DNA from: Gymnopilus junonius
Lineage: Eukaryota; Basidiomycota; Agaricomycetes; Agaricales; Galerinaceae
Direction: 5' to 3'
Assembly (NCBI GenBank): GCA_015501075.1
Contig: JADNYJ010000043.1
Coordinates: forward strand, 1 to 64,000
DNA length: 64,000 nucleotides
Position 1 is the stretch's first letter; the number at the start of each line of letters is the position of its first letter. Positions 45,439 through 57,093 of this stretch are shown piece by piece. The notes beneath the pieces were generated by a model, which did not search any database, was not told the origin of the DNA, and saw only the letters and a list, made by a program, of their open reading frames with translations. The position numbers and the translations under genes are program-made.

Positions 45439-48400
45439 CTACTCTTCCTCCCCTTCATCTTCCTCCTGAATAGGATGCTTGAACGCAGGGCCAGAACGGC
45501 CAGTTGGGAGCTGCCTTCTGCCAGACCTTGTTTCCGAGGGATCATACACTGAATCCGACGGAAGAGGTGACAATCGTTCAGCGGGAGAGTGTCCTGCTTT
45601 TTGACGCGTTCCGGAAGATCCACCACCGGAAGAATTCGCTGACCGGTTGTTTCTCTTCGAATTTGAACCGCGGTGGCCCCTTGGCGCAGGTGAAAGTGTA
45701 ACAGGCTTCGACTCGATCTGGATGGTGTGAGATAACGTGGTAAATCCAGGCCCTGAAGAAGACGAAGACGCAGAGACTGATGTAAGTGCTGAGGTACCCG
45801 TCTGCCCTAATCCACCAGCAAACGCAGGAATATCATCATCCTCGTCTACCCAGTCACTGTCATCGCCTGCAGCGTACGTTTGCTTCCCAGAGAAGACGTC
45901 CCTAATGGACGTTGGCTCGTTCACAGGTGAAATAGCCAGCACCTCAATGGGAAGGTGCGCTGTCCGCGACGACCAACCAGGAGGTTCCATACCCCACGAC
46001 TTTTTCCAGCTAGACCGGCCAATCGATCCATTGCCAGCCGACGGACTCATAAATGGCGCTTGGCGCTTTTGAGCAACAAAGGTGCTGCTTCCACCTCGCC
46101 GGGAGCTGTCGTCCGACCTCTTGGAACGTACTTTGAATGGAGATGCAGTCCTTGGAATGCCTTCGCTCTCAGACGGCTCATAGAATGATGTTGGGCGCGA
46201 TGAAGGTGGCGAGTGAATAGATGACGTAGCTGAGTTGGAGCGGGCATGAAGAGGGCGAGAGGTCGGAGCTGCCTGTCGGACAACGCGAGTGGACGTTGAA
46301 GAACTAGATCCAACTCGCCTATGATATTTCTGCATGGGCGATGCAGTACGCATATGAACGGAACCAGCTGAGCTCTGAGACGGAGACTTGCGATGTCGAG
46401 GTTGCATAGAGACACTGTGGATGGATGAAGGCCTCGACGAATGCTCGCCTCTTTCAGAATTGGGCGTATGGCTTCCAAAGGATCTCCGAGCAGGAATTTG
46501 AGGCGAATCGATCATAACCATTTGGGCAGACGTTCCAGAAGAGCGTCTTGAATTGACCGAACTTGAACGGCGAGAAGAAATCGAGAGTCGTTGATTGCGA
46601 TGTGCTCCTCTTGATCCAAATTTCCCACCTGGACCACTGCCTCTGCCCCTCGAATTTTGTATTGAGCGGGCAGAACCAGGCGGGTTAACGCCATTGCCAG
46701 CAGCTGAGGTCTCGGTGGCTTTGCGTTTACCCCTCTTGTCCTCGTTAAACCAAAGCCTGAATGCAGTAAGTAGGTTTGCTCGATTCCTATGAGGACCTTG
46801 TCCGCCTGCATTCGCCTTGGCAGCAGGTGTTTCTTCCGAAAAATTGGGCGCACTATGTGAATGGAGCATTTCTCCTTGTGCATGTACAGCAGAAGTGACA
46901 GTCTGAGCTGGAGGATGTTGAGGTTGAGAAATTGATTCACGTCTATCTGCTAGAACCCATGGAGAACCTATCTGGGTACCGTCATGTGCCTTGTCGGAAG
47001 GCGGAGGTGTGGATGGCAGAGGGTGGTCCTTTGAGGCTTTGAGAGGCGGTGACTTTGTAAGTTTGGACGAACCACCGCTACCGTGAGAGGACCTTGGCTC
47101 ATCGCCGCTGGCACCTCGTCGTTCTAATTCCCTCGTCCTTTCACGATCACGTTCCTTTTCTTCCCTGACGGCTTCGGATGATTTCTTCCTAACCAAACCG
47201 GCCGCTCCAACGCAGTTGTCGCACGTTGCATGATGCTAACGCTTCCAGATCGTGCCTTCCGTCCTTTAGAGCCTGTGTCCTTGTCCTTCATACTTCCACT
47301 TGGAGTTGACGGATGTGATTTTGCTGAAGAGATGTCGCCTGCAATGGTCGAAGAAGAGGGAGAAAGAAGGGGCGATCTTATCGGCGAATGCGAATGAGGA
47401 GGAGTTGACGGTCGTCCGGCGAGTGTTGGTGTAGGCGGCACCAGGGCAAATTGAGGTGCATTCACAGGTAGGTGAATGACTTGGGCCCCAGCATCTGTTT
47501 GGGTACCCACCGATATTTTGTGTCTCTTCTTTCTGTTTGACTTTTGTTCGTCTGTGATATTCTCTTTCTCCAGCTCTGAAGCCTCCGCATCTACGGGTGA
47601 GGTCACCAAAGGAGCAAACTCTCCTGCCTCCTCCAGCGGCTGTTTTTCTTCCTTCTTGCGGAGTAGCCACCAAAGAGAACCAGAAGCATCACAAGCATTC
47701 GAAAGAACAGAATGAACGATTTGCGCAGTATCAAATCCAAGCAAAGCAAGTGAGTTCAATAATTGTCGTTCTTGTGGTGTAGAAAAGATCACTGGCGTGT
47801 GTGCACTGAGTAAACCCACAAAATCGAGGTCGCGGGCAGACGGAATAGGTAACGGAGTGGGAGTGTTGTCCATGGTAGGAGAGGCGCCATCCGACATGAT
47901 CGAAGATACCGAGCGCCGTTTCGTCCTTGCAGGAGTGCGCAGAGGATACGAAGGAGGTGCTTTCGGGCCTGATCCGCCGGACCATGGGAGAGGGGAAGGA
48001 GATTGGTTCTTGGTTTGCTCATCACGGTCTTCCTCCAATACGGTAGCTGGCTGTCTTTCACTTGTTCTGGCGAGCCTTGAAGATAGGGAATCTAGATCTG
48101 AAGTGGAGTATTTACGGATAGTAGAATTGCTAGGGCGTCGCTGAATAGATGGTTCATGATCTAGGTTGTTGTTACTGCTTTCGAAGGGGTCGGCCATCGA
48201 CTCGTCGGGTGTAGTAGGTGTCGAAGATCCAAGGTCTGGTTGTTTAATCAAAGGGGATACGGATTCTTGTGTAGATGCCGCTGAAGAGTCGGGGGCATTA
48301 CTTGTGGAATTGCGGGGAGATTCTGTGTTCTCAGGTGTCATAGGTCGATCAGATGTAAATGCGGGACAGTTGTCATGGGTGGCTCGGGCTCATACGTGAG

Positions 48401-49431
48401 TTTGCCCGATGTAAACCATGTATGCGCAAGTATTTGGGGAATCGTTAGGCGTTTCATTACATCCTTCGTCAGAACTTTTTCATCAAGTCTCGAGATTCTA
48501 TAGATAGAATGTTTAGAGTGACGCTCTTTTGTTGGGTTAAATACGCTTTACCGATCGATAACCAAACGGGATCTTCGAAATCTCCTTGAATGATTTTAGC
48601 ACGCATTACATCTTCGTTATCATCATCGAAGGGCAATGTTCCGGTCAATAGACAATACATTATGATTCCCAAAGACCAGACATCAACCTCTACAAAGTAC
48701 ATCAGAAAGTGAAAAGAACAATCAAGGAAGTGCAACCGACCGGGCCCTTGATACTTCTTTCCTTGTAGCATTTCCGGAGAGGCATAGCCCGTCGTTCCGC
48801 AAAAGGTTTCCATCAAGGCTCCGCGGTCAAATTCCCTGGTGAAGCCAAAGTCGCCGAGTTTAACTCGACACTTTCATCCAGCAAGACATTTTCCAACTTG
48901 AGATCGCGATGGACGACATTATTGTCGTGCAGGTATGCCACAGCCAGACATAACTGTCCGAATATGACCCTCGTCTCATCTTCTGACAAGCGCCCCTTCT
49001 CAACTAGATAGTCAAATAGCTCACCCCCGCAGCAAAGTTCTGTCACTATCCAAATATGAGATTCCGTTGCAATGACTTCGTACATCTGAGTGATGTGTGG
49101 ATGATGCAGTTGGCGGTGGTGATGTATCTCGCGGGTCAGGGAAGCAGACACGGCCTTGGGAATCTGCTTGATAGCTACGCGTGTAGATGTTAATCGGTGG
49201 GTGCCAATCCTGACCTTGCCGTAGGCACCTGCGACAGAATGAGGTAAGGAAATCAAGGAAAGGGTCAAAATACCCACCTTCACCGATTACCCTACCCAAT
49301 GTGTAATTCCCTACGACCCGAATCTTGGATGAGGAAAGCTCTTTTCCCAGTTCATTATAGGCATTAGCCAGTTGCGCCTTGTGGTTCTGACTGAGCGAGC
49401 CGGTCTGCTTGTGGCCAGGTTTTGAAGGCAT
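45439..49431 (-). CDS. CAMK-family Ser/Thr protein kinase, Kin4-like
   Basis: Starts MPSKPGHKQTGSLSQNHKAQ (ATG at 49,431-49,429). Kinase domain: GRVIGEG, AYGKVRIGTHRLTSTRVAIK with the ATP-binding Lys, HRDLKLENVLLDE, KLGDFGF, CGTTGYASPEMLQGKKY, VDVWSLGIIMYCLLTGTLPF and IPQILAHTWF. The long tail is Ser/Pro-rich, with a UBA-like segment (NSLALLGFDTAQIVHSVLSN), a conserved KARSGSVSIMQRATTALE followed by LVRKKSSEAVREEKERDRER, and LLTAFRLWFNEDKRGKRK. This architecture is the large mushroom kinase usually annotated Kin4; yeast Kin4 restrains mitotic exit when the spindle is misplaced. Three one-base frame breaks occur near 48,873 (before KLGDFGF), 48,370 (after EPEPPMTT) and 47,205 (before GLVRKKSS), each fixed by one added base. 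Confidence 0.82.
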
Positions 49432-49667
49432 GGCAGACTGTGCCGTGTACATTACAATACAAAAAGAAAAAGGAGGGGCAGAGGTGCAAAGACCTGTATA
49501 ATATGTAGAAAGGGATGGTGAGGATGAGTAGTAAGTAAGTCGCTGTTTGACTTGATATCACTTCTTGTCCATGTTGACACACCACGTGTTCCGAAAACAA
49601 GAAAACATGCATCATACTTCGGTATTATTACAAGGGTATCCTACACTTTACAATATCTAGCCAATAC

Positions 49668-52600
49668 TTATACAATCTCGTTCACCAGCTGCCGAGCATC
49701 GACTGTCCGCATTCCTGAAGAAAAGTCAGCCAGTGATCAAGAGGGACTCAACTTTAGCAACTCACCCTCAGCCGAGGCAGGTTATATTCCAGCGCAACAT
49801 TCACAATGGTCCTCAGCTTCCTTTTCACATCCGCTTTGTTCATCGTGAACTGATATGAACCGGAGCACTTGCACCATCTCGAGACATTGTCTGATTGGAT
49901 CTCCTGGCACTTCGAACACCTCAGGTCCTGCTGCGCAAACGATCTTTCCAATGTGCGCGTCATGTCGATCAGCAGGAATTCAATCGCTGTTCGATCATAC
50001 TCTCCCCCACAATTGTTGCATAACCACTTTGGGTTCACGTCCACGTTATTTGGAAGCAAGTCGGGATCCCGACAAAAGTCAAAATCTCGGAGGACGTCAC
50101 AGTGTCGACAGGGTACGTTTGACAGCTTAAGGGGTTCGCAAGGATTGCGGAATGCCGCTTCATTCGCAAATTCTCGCACCCCGACCAATTCCAACAGATT
50201 GCGCTTCATCAAACCAATCTCAACCTGGTAGTCCTTTGCCAATCCGAATACGGCGCATAAGAACTTGATGAACTCGAGGGGTGGGTGATTTAGGTGAAGA
50301 TGGGATCCGGGGAGTACTGTGAAACTAAAGTCTTCAACAGGCTTGTCTTGCTTCACCCAGTCATAATAGCGGTCTGTGATGTTTTCAACAGCCCTCAGCA
50401 TTTTCCTCGTCAACCGTCTGGAAATAAACTCCAAGGTAGTCTCCATTTCATTCGCCTTGGCAGTGTCTCGCTGTGTACCATCTGGCTCCCCGTTCTGCAG
50501 AGGCCGCAACGGAACTCTTGCAACTGCATTGAGCTTCTGTCTGATCTTAAAGAGCTCCACAATATAATACTGGACGATGGATGCGAAGTCATCTTGAATG
50601 GCCGGTGGCAAGAATGACTGGATGTTCCATCTCATCTCCATGCATAGTTCTTCTGGTGGTTCAATAGCGAGAGGATTTTCGCACACAATTCCTCCCATAT
50701 TTGCTGGATCCATGAAGACCAAAAAGTCGTAGAATCGCTCTGTATGTAAATAAATATGCTGGAAAAGCTCGTGACTGGTGACCGCCGTTGTTATGTAGGT
50801 TGCATATGCATGAGCAGTTCCAGGAGGTTTGGAGGTCGACAACAATATAGACCCGAAATCGGCGTGAACAACCTGCGATCCGAGCCTTTTAAATTCAGCC
50901 AGTAGTTGAATAAATGTTTTGCGCATTAGCCCGTGCACGAAGCGGTGAATACTGGGATCATAGAGCTGAGATGCCGTCGAGCTGATCCATCTCCAGAAAT
51001 GGTCAATTGCAAGTGTAGCCGGACTGTTGGAATTCTCCTGAATTTTGTCCAGCAGCCAAGTCTTCACCATACCCTTTAGGATAGCAAACGTCTGCGCCGA
51101 TATTTGCGAGTCGCCCAATGTTAAATCGCGCTGGGTTTCGCCATTGGAATATTCATTGATAGTATGGGATACCGAATCAAACGACGTCGCCCCTCCACTG
51201 CCTTCGAGCTCGTTGACCAGCACCGACTGAAGTACGGAATTAACAGCAAGGTTGCGAACAGTAACTTCTAAGCAGACGTTCGAGAAAACCCCTGAGGACT
51301 GGAAGTCGGTATTTGGCAGAGGCTCAGTTTGCCTTCTATCGTTCTCGATGCCACCCAGGTCAGGCCAATCACCAGGTGACCACCACAGGATCATGTCTTG
51401 CTGCTTGAGTCGTCTAGCAAAACTGATATCCGCCAATATGAGAGGCTGATCACCCTCGACATGTCCAATGGGCACATCGTAATAATCCGCAAGGGATACC
51501 ATCCTGTCGATCCATGTTCCGAGCGACAAATACCGACTGAGCATTTTTTGTCCGACATGAGATTGCCAGGGAAAAATGTCCAGAGAGTGTGGCCCTCTGG
51601 CCTGCGACATAGCGAGTAGCGGAAACTTTTGCAATTTCGGGATCAGCCTTTCGAAGTATGATCTATCCTTACTCGATGAGATAACCACCGTGAGTGATTT
51701 ATCTTCCAGCAATCCGAGCTCTCGAGATACTGCCTTCAAAGCAGTGATATCAGATGAGTGATAGGTATGAGAGAATTCCAGTGTTGTCGGGTAAGATACG
51801 GATGTATTTGGCCCGAATTGTTGCTTCTTCTTGTGCAAGAGGGAGATGTAAAGTTCAGCTAGCCTGGACACAGGTTGTCGACGGCTTGCGGGATCAACAA
51901 GGAAGATTTTTGTGGCACCAGTCGGAAGAAAGAGGGCAAAGAGGTGGAGTGTCCCGTTAGCAGTGCAAGCATGATACAAGAATAAGTATTTGCCAGACTT
52001 GCCGCCGTTGAGGTAAGGATTACGAGAAGAAGAAGTTGTACATCGATCCAGTTGATTGAGGTCAAATCCAACTTGCTGAGCTCTGCTCAGAGTCAATGTT
52101 GGGTCATCTAGGGAGCAGGTTTTGCCTAATTTAATGAGACCACGTAAAACAAGAGGAACCTACGACAGAAGTTAGATAACGAGAATATAGACGAATTAAA
52201 TTCGTGACTTACCTGCAATTCATACACTCCATCCACGTTCGGGTCATTGGTTATATCGACAAAATGCTCCTGAATATCTTGGTATACCTCTTCCTTTACT
52301 GCAATCTTGTAAAGATTTGTGCATGGAAGATCACGGGGTAGATTTCGCGTCACTTTTGCATAGGAATAGTATTCTGGTTGGAAGAGTGCCTCCTTCGGTT
52401 TCTTTAGGTGAATGTAGAATTCCCGGGGTATTCTTAAAGGAACAGACACCAGTTCTGTGTCTATAGATAACCAAAGGATAAAACGTCCTGGCGTTCGACT
52501 TTCTCGGATCTGTACAATATCCCAACGATGACTTGCACGTGGCCGGGTGGCTTTCGAGAACATAGAGGGTACAATTGTCGATGACGCACCCCCCCATCGA

Positions 52601-55600
52601 GCAGCATGCCTTCTCTTCCAGCGGGGTCGCATTGCTTTAATCCAGGCGGAATAATTTGCAGATGGGTCGGGCAAGGGTTCGTCTTGTGCGTCCGGCTCCG
52701 GAGATGGTTCACGCATTGCATTTGGCTCAGTTGGTTTGTAACGCTTTCGAGTAGGCTGCTTTGGCGTTATTCCAAAGTCTTCAATATCCATGGGCTGAGT
52801 TTCATCATCATCATAACTTCCTGAGGCTTTGAAGAAATCCGTAACTTTATTTTGCTTGAACTTGTCGACAGCCCCAGCAATGCGTCGATGTAACCAATCT
52901 GGATGGCGGACACGGGGAACAGGATTTGAGACTTTTTGCATGGCAGCCGGAATGGTGATTAACTTCTGGATGACAGACCCTAATCGTTCGATGTAGTAAT
53001 CCCAATCTAAGATGGAACGAAGGTCGAAGTTAACGAGACTGCTGTCCTTCAGCCACCTACGAAGGTAGGTTCGCTTGATGCTCTCTTCTGCTGAAAATAT
53101 GGCAACAGGCACGGCTCTCTCTGTAACAGGAGCTCCGGCTGGCTTCGCCGAGATGATAAATTTGCAGGCAAGGCCTTTGTCCTTCACCATCTGATCACCT
53201 AAGAATTCAGCCAGACGCCTGGCAGTACTTATAGACGTCGACTTTTGCCCACCATATTCAGCTAGCGTCTTCGACATGCTTCTGTTTTCAGCGATCAGAT
53301 CGACCAACTCTTCGTCACTCAGACTTTCCGCCTTGCTGAAGAGCACGTCTAACCACTGGTCAGCCACTTGAGCTACAGCAGCATAACACTCTTGAGTTGT
53401 TTCGCCAAGGAGGAACTTCTCGAAAATTTGCGACTGGAAAATCTTGATAAGCTGCAATTCTCCTCGACGTTTGACTTCGAAACCCTTCAACTCTGCGAGA
53501 GATCCGTCATCATTGAACACGGCGTACCGTTTCTTCAGAAGTTTATCCTCCTCCTTCGATGAAGGAAGGATCATTGCTCTGTAAGGACCATCCAGCTCAA
53601 AGAAAATGGAATTCTCGCTATGAACGATATATTCCCCCGTTTCCGGATTGAGATCGTGGTATTGATGATTTGTAAATTTGTCGTGAACAAGATGGTTCAA
53701 CATCGTGCATGGGTAAGAAAATCCGATTGATTTGCCGTCCTTTAACTTAAACTTGAAGTTCTCTGGGAATACACCCGGCAACATGCACCAGATACCATCT
53801 GTATCCAATTCGAGAGGCCGACCTATCTGTTCCACTAGAGCTCGCGCCATCTGAATAATAGTAGCGCCCGTTAAACAGGTTATGCCTGCCATCTCCATGG
53901 AATGCCACCGGGCACCTTTTCGCATGACATAGCCGTAGAAAGAGTTGAGAATACATTTATGAGCAAGTTGGAGGGAGTCGTAGAGGACAATCATTTTCTT
54001 GGCTTCATCGACTTCGGCTATAGATCGACCCTCGCTCGTATAGACATCAAGGTTCTTCTTCCAAGTCTTGTGAAGTCCTTTGTATTCATACCGACGATCT
54101 CTGAAGCGGCGAACGGTATCAACATAGAAAGGATTTTCACGCTGGCAAACAATCGATTCTCTGGTGTCAACCTTGGTATCCTTGGTCTTCTTGTACACCT
54201 TTCGTGAATAATCGCCCAACCTCTTGTGTAATAGAGCCGTCTGCTCGGCAGCTGACAAATCTGAAAATCGCCTTGGTGCACCACCAGGTCGTTTCGAAGG
54301 AAATGCTTCCTGGTTGAGAGCATGCTTGATCATGTTGAACTCATCCCGATGAGCAGGGAAGAATTCTCCTCGCCATGCCCACTCCAGCCGCCTATCACAT
54401 GTCTTCCCTGGGCGATTATAGTCGCAAACAGCACACACAGACTCATCGACCATGGAATCAGGTTGCAATCGATTAGACAGCATGATATTTGGATACATGG
54501 CTGCCACGTCCAGATGGTAAATCAAGGGCTCATCGGTACGCTTTGGGGTATCACGCATGAGCTCTAAAGCGGACTGAATTTGAGTCTTGACCTCGTCATA
54601 ATTGGTAACGGCATCCAAGGACGACTTTGATTCCTCTGTGATGCAAAATTTAAGTGCGGCATCCAGTTCGTCGATCAACTATTTTAAATCAGTAAGATGA
54701 TGAAACAGACAAGAATAAGAATACAAACCTGTTGCACAGCTGATGGGACAATCTTGAAGTCCGTGGCGATGTCACTTCTGAAAACTCCAGCCTCTAGCGC
54801 CTCGACATGTCCACCTACATACGTTTCTGACGCAAGCAAGTGACCTTCATACATGTTCCCATGTGATTCCTCGTGTCTGTTAGGCATTATGATATGCCCT
54901 CGGAACGCTTCAACCTGGAAATGCATTAAATAGGCATTTTTTGAATGATGTAAACTTTATGACGCCTACCATAAGGAGAGTTTCACAGAGCGTCCCAGTT
55001 CCTTTACGCAATACCTCATCTGGGTTGAAAGGAATAATGTTGCATAACGAGAAGATGAAGGGATGCACATATTTCATGTAAAGGTAATATGTGGCTACCG
55101 CATCGGAGACGGAATATTGCGCCAATACTTGTGGTTGCTCCATAGCATAGCTAAAATAAATCAGAAGAATTCAAACAGGAAAAGGTTGCGACATACGGCG
55201 TCATCAACTCGGGATCGAGTTCTATAGGATTATAACCCAGTTTGGCAGTTGTTACCGCTTTCAGACCTTGACTTCCTTGTGGTAGGTAGGAATCGCGTTT
55301 GACCCACCGAAAACAGTCCATGTGGACACATGTTCTACTCTTGTATTCGTCTTCTGAGTCCTTGGAGAAGCCTGTCTCCAAAAACATGTCGATACCATTG
55401 GCTTGGGCGCGAGCATCAAGGAATGGGAAATCGAAAAAATCCCCGTTAAAGGTTGCCATTACAGTCGGTTTGACATCTTGTATATGGGAAAAGAATCGTC
55501 GAATAGTAGAGGCCTAGATACTTGTCAATAAAGAAAAAAAAACCTGCAAACATGACGCCACTATCCATACCTCGTCTGGTTCATTGAAAATGATGAATGG

Positions 55601-56810
55601 CCCCTCATAACCCTCCTTAGGAGTATACTCAAAATCTTCGATGTCTTCACTGACGATTTCGCGATTGGTAATCAAGTATCCTTGGCCATCCACCATGTAC
55701 GAAATCATCATGACTTGGTCAATGGCCTGGTCTGGAAATTTGAGGGGAGCCTTAGTCGTCTCAATATCATAAGCCATGACCACTGGGTCAGCACGTTTGA
55801 CTCGTTCAACGATTTGGGTGAAGGATGGTTGACCCTCAGTAAATGTTACGGCATACCACAGACCGACTCGGAGCTCGTTGTCGATAGCGACACGCAGGTA
55901 GTAAGGGACATCATATTCTCGGACGTCAACAATACATTCTCGAGGGTCCTGTTCTCGTTGGGCGCCAGGCTTTCCTGACCGGCTTGTAAAACCCATTTCT
56001 TCGTCATCATCGAATGCAATATCCATGCTTGCATCGGCAGTCGCACGGATAACTTCCGCGTAAGCATCCACTGCATCTCGTTTGGCACTGTTGGCAAGCG
56101 CAAGGGGAACTATGTCGCGTCGGACTGTCAAGAGGTCAGAAATATTGCGAAAGCATAGTTGAAGATACAGTCGGTTGTGACCCATGAGATGGTTGGGAAG
56201 TTTGAGGTCTTCTTTCTTGCTGCGAACGACACGACAGATAAGACCTTCGTATTTTTTCTTTAGCCATTCCTCTATCATCGTTTCCGTGCCTGCCTAGAGA
56301 AGCTAAGTTGAGAAAAGACGCGAAGGACAATATAGCCAGGCACACCTTGCATGCAATCTGAAATAAGGCTCGTATTGAAACGTGCATTTGAACATGCTAC
56401 CATCATCTTGAATAAAATAGTAGTCCACAGCGGCCCTGCCAGACGGCCAGTCAGGATCCTTAACGGTGGTCTTTCTCTTCAATCAGTAGCGGAATTGCGT
56501 CATAGAAGGACAGCATAACAACGTACTGGATGCATGTTAATCAACCAGCCTTCCCTCCTTGTGCCCTGGTCCACTCTTGCAAACCCCAATTTCTCGTCTA
56601 TTTCATCGTTCTGAGCGGTCTTTTCAAACCTCTCTGCAAGCTGGGTCCCGTCATCTTCTCGAACAGGTGCAGTGTCCCGCCAGCTTTTCCACCTCGAGCT
56701 TTACCGCGACCTCCACGCCAGGAACTGCCTCCTCTATACCCACCGCGAAATGACCCACGTCCTCTCCCACGAGATGAGGACAGTCCAAAGTTTCCCTGAC
56801 CTCGCGCCAT
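49668..56810 (-). CDS. POL2: DNA polymerase epsilon catalytic subunit
   Basis: The Gly/Arg-rich N-terminus ([20 protein letters not shown]) leads to [14 protein letters not shown], then the exonuclease with [18 protein letters not shown] (Exo I), [15 protein letters not shown] (Exo II) and [14 protein letters not shown] (Exo III). The polymerase has [20 protein letters not shown] (motif A), [18 protein letters not shown] (motif B) and [14 protein letters not shown] (motif C). The inactive second polymerase half fills 52,096-49,754. The C-terminus has two Cys clusters, [13 protein letters not shown]...LCNNC and [18 protein letters not shown], that bind Dpb2 and an iron-sulfur cluster or zinc. 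Total is about 2,200 residues in about ten exons. The enzyme synthesises the leading strand and is part of the CMG-linked replisome. A single-base break near 56,677 (GGG where GGGG is expected) separates the Gly/Arg leader from REDDGTQ. Confidence 0.96.
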
Positions 56811-57093
56811 CGTTGGTCGTGTAGAACGAGAAAGTTAAATTGTCACGCGACGCGTCAAGTCACATCGAAACGTTCAGAAATATTACACACGCGTCACTGC
56901 GCGTCAGTCGACTGTATTCTGTTATTCCTGTATCAAATTCAGACCTCGGTGTACATACTATACATAATATTCGTGTCTATGGCTCTTCCAGAGTATAGAG
57001 TGAAATCGTTAAAAGATATGATGGGGAGAACATAACTATAATAAAGTAGACAAAACTATCAAAAGGAATTCGCTATAGGACGCAATCAAATAA

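Noticed and set aside
48341..49431. Treating the kinase domain and the Ser/Pro-rich tail (start at 48,341) as two genes
   Set aside because: The tail is typical of the same kinase in mushrooms, no promoter or terminator lies between, and the frame change resembles the other single-base breaks.
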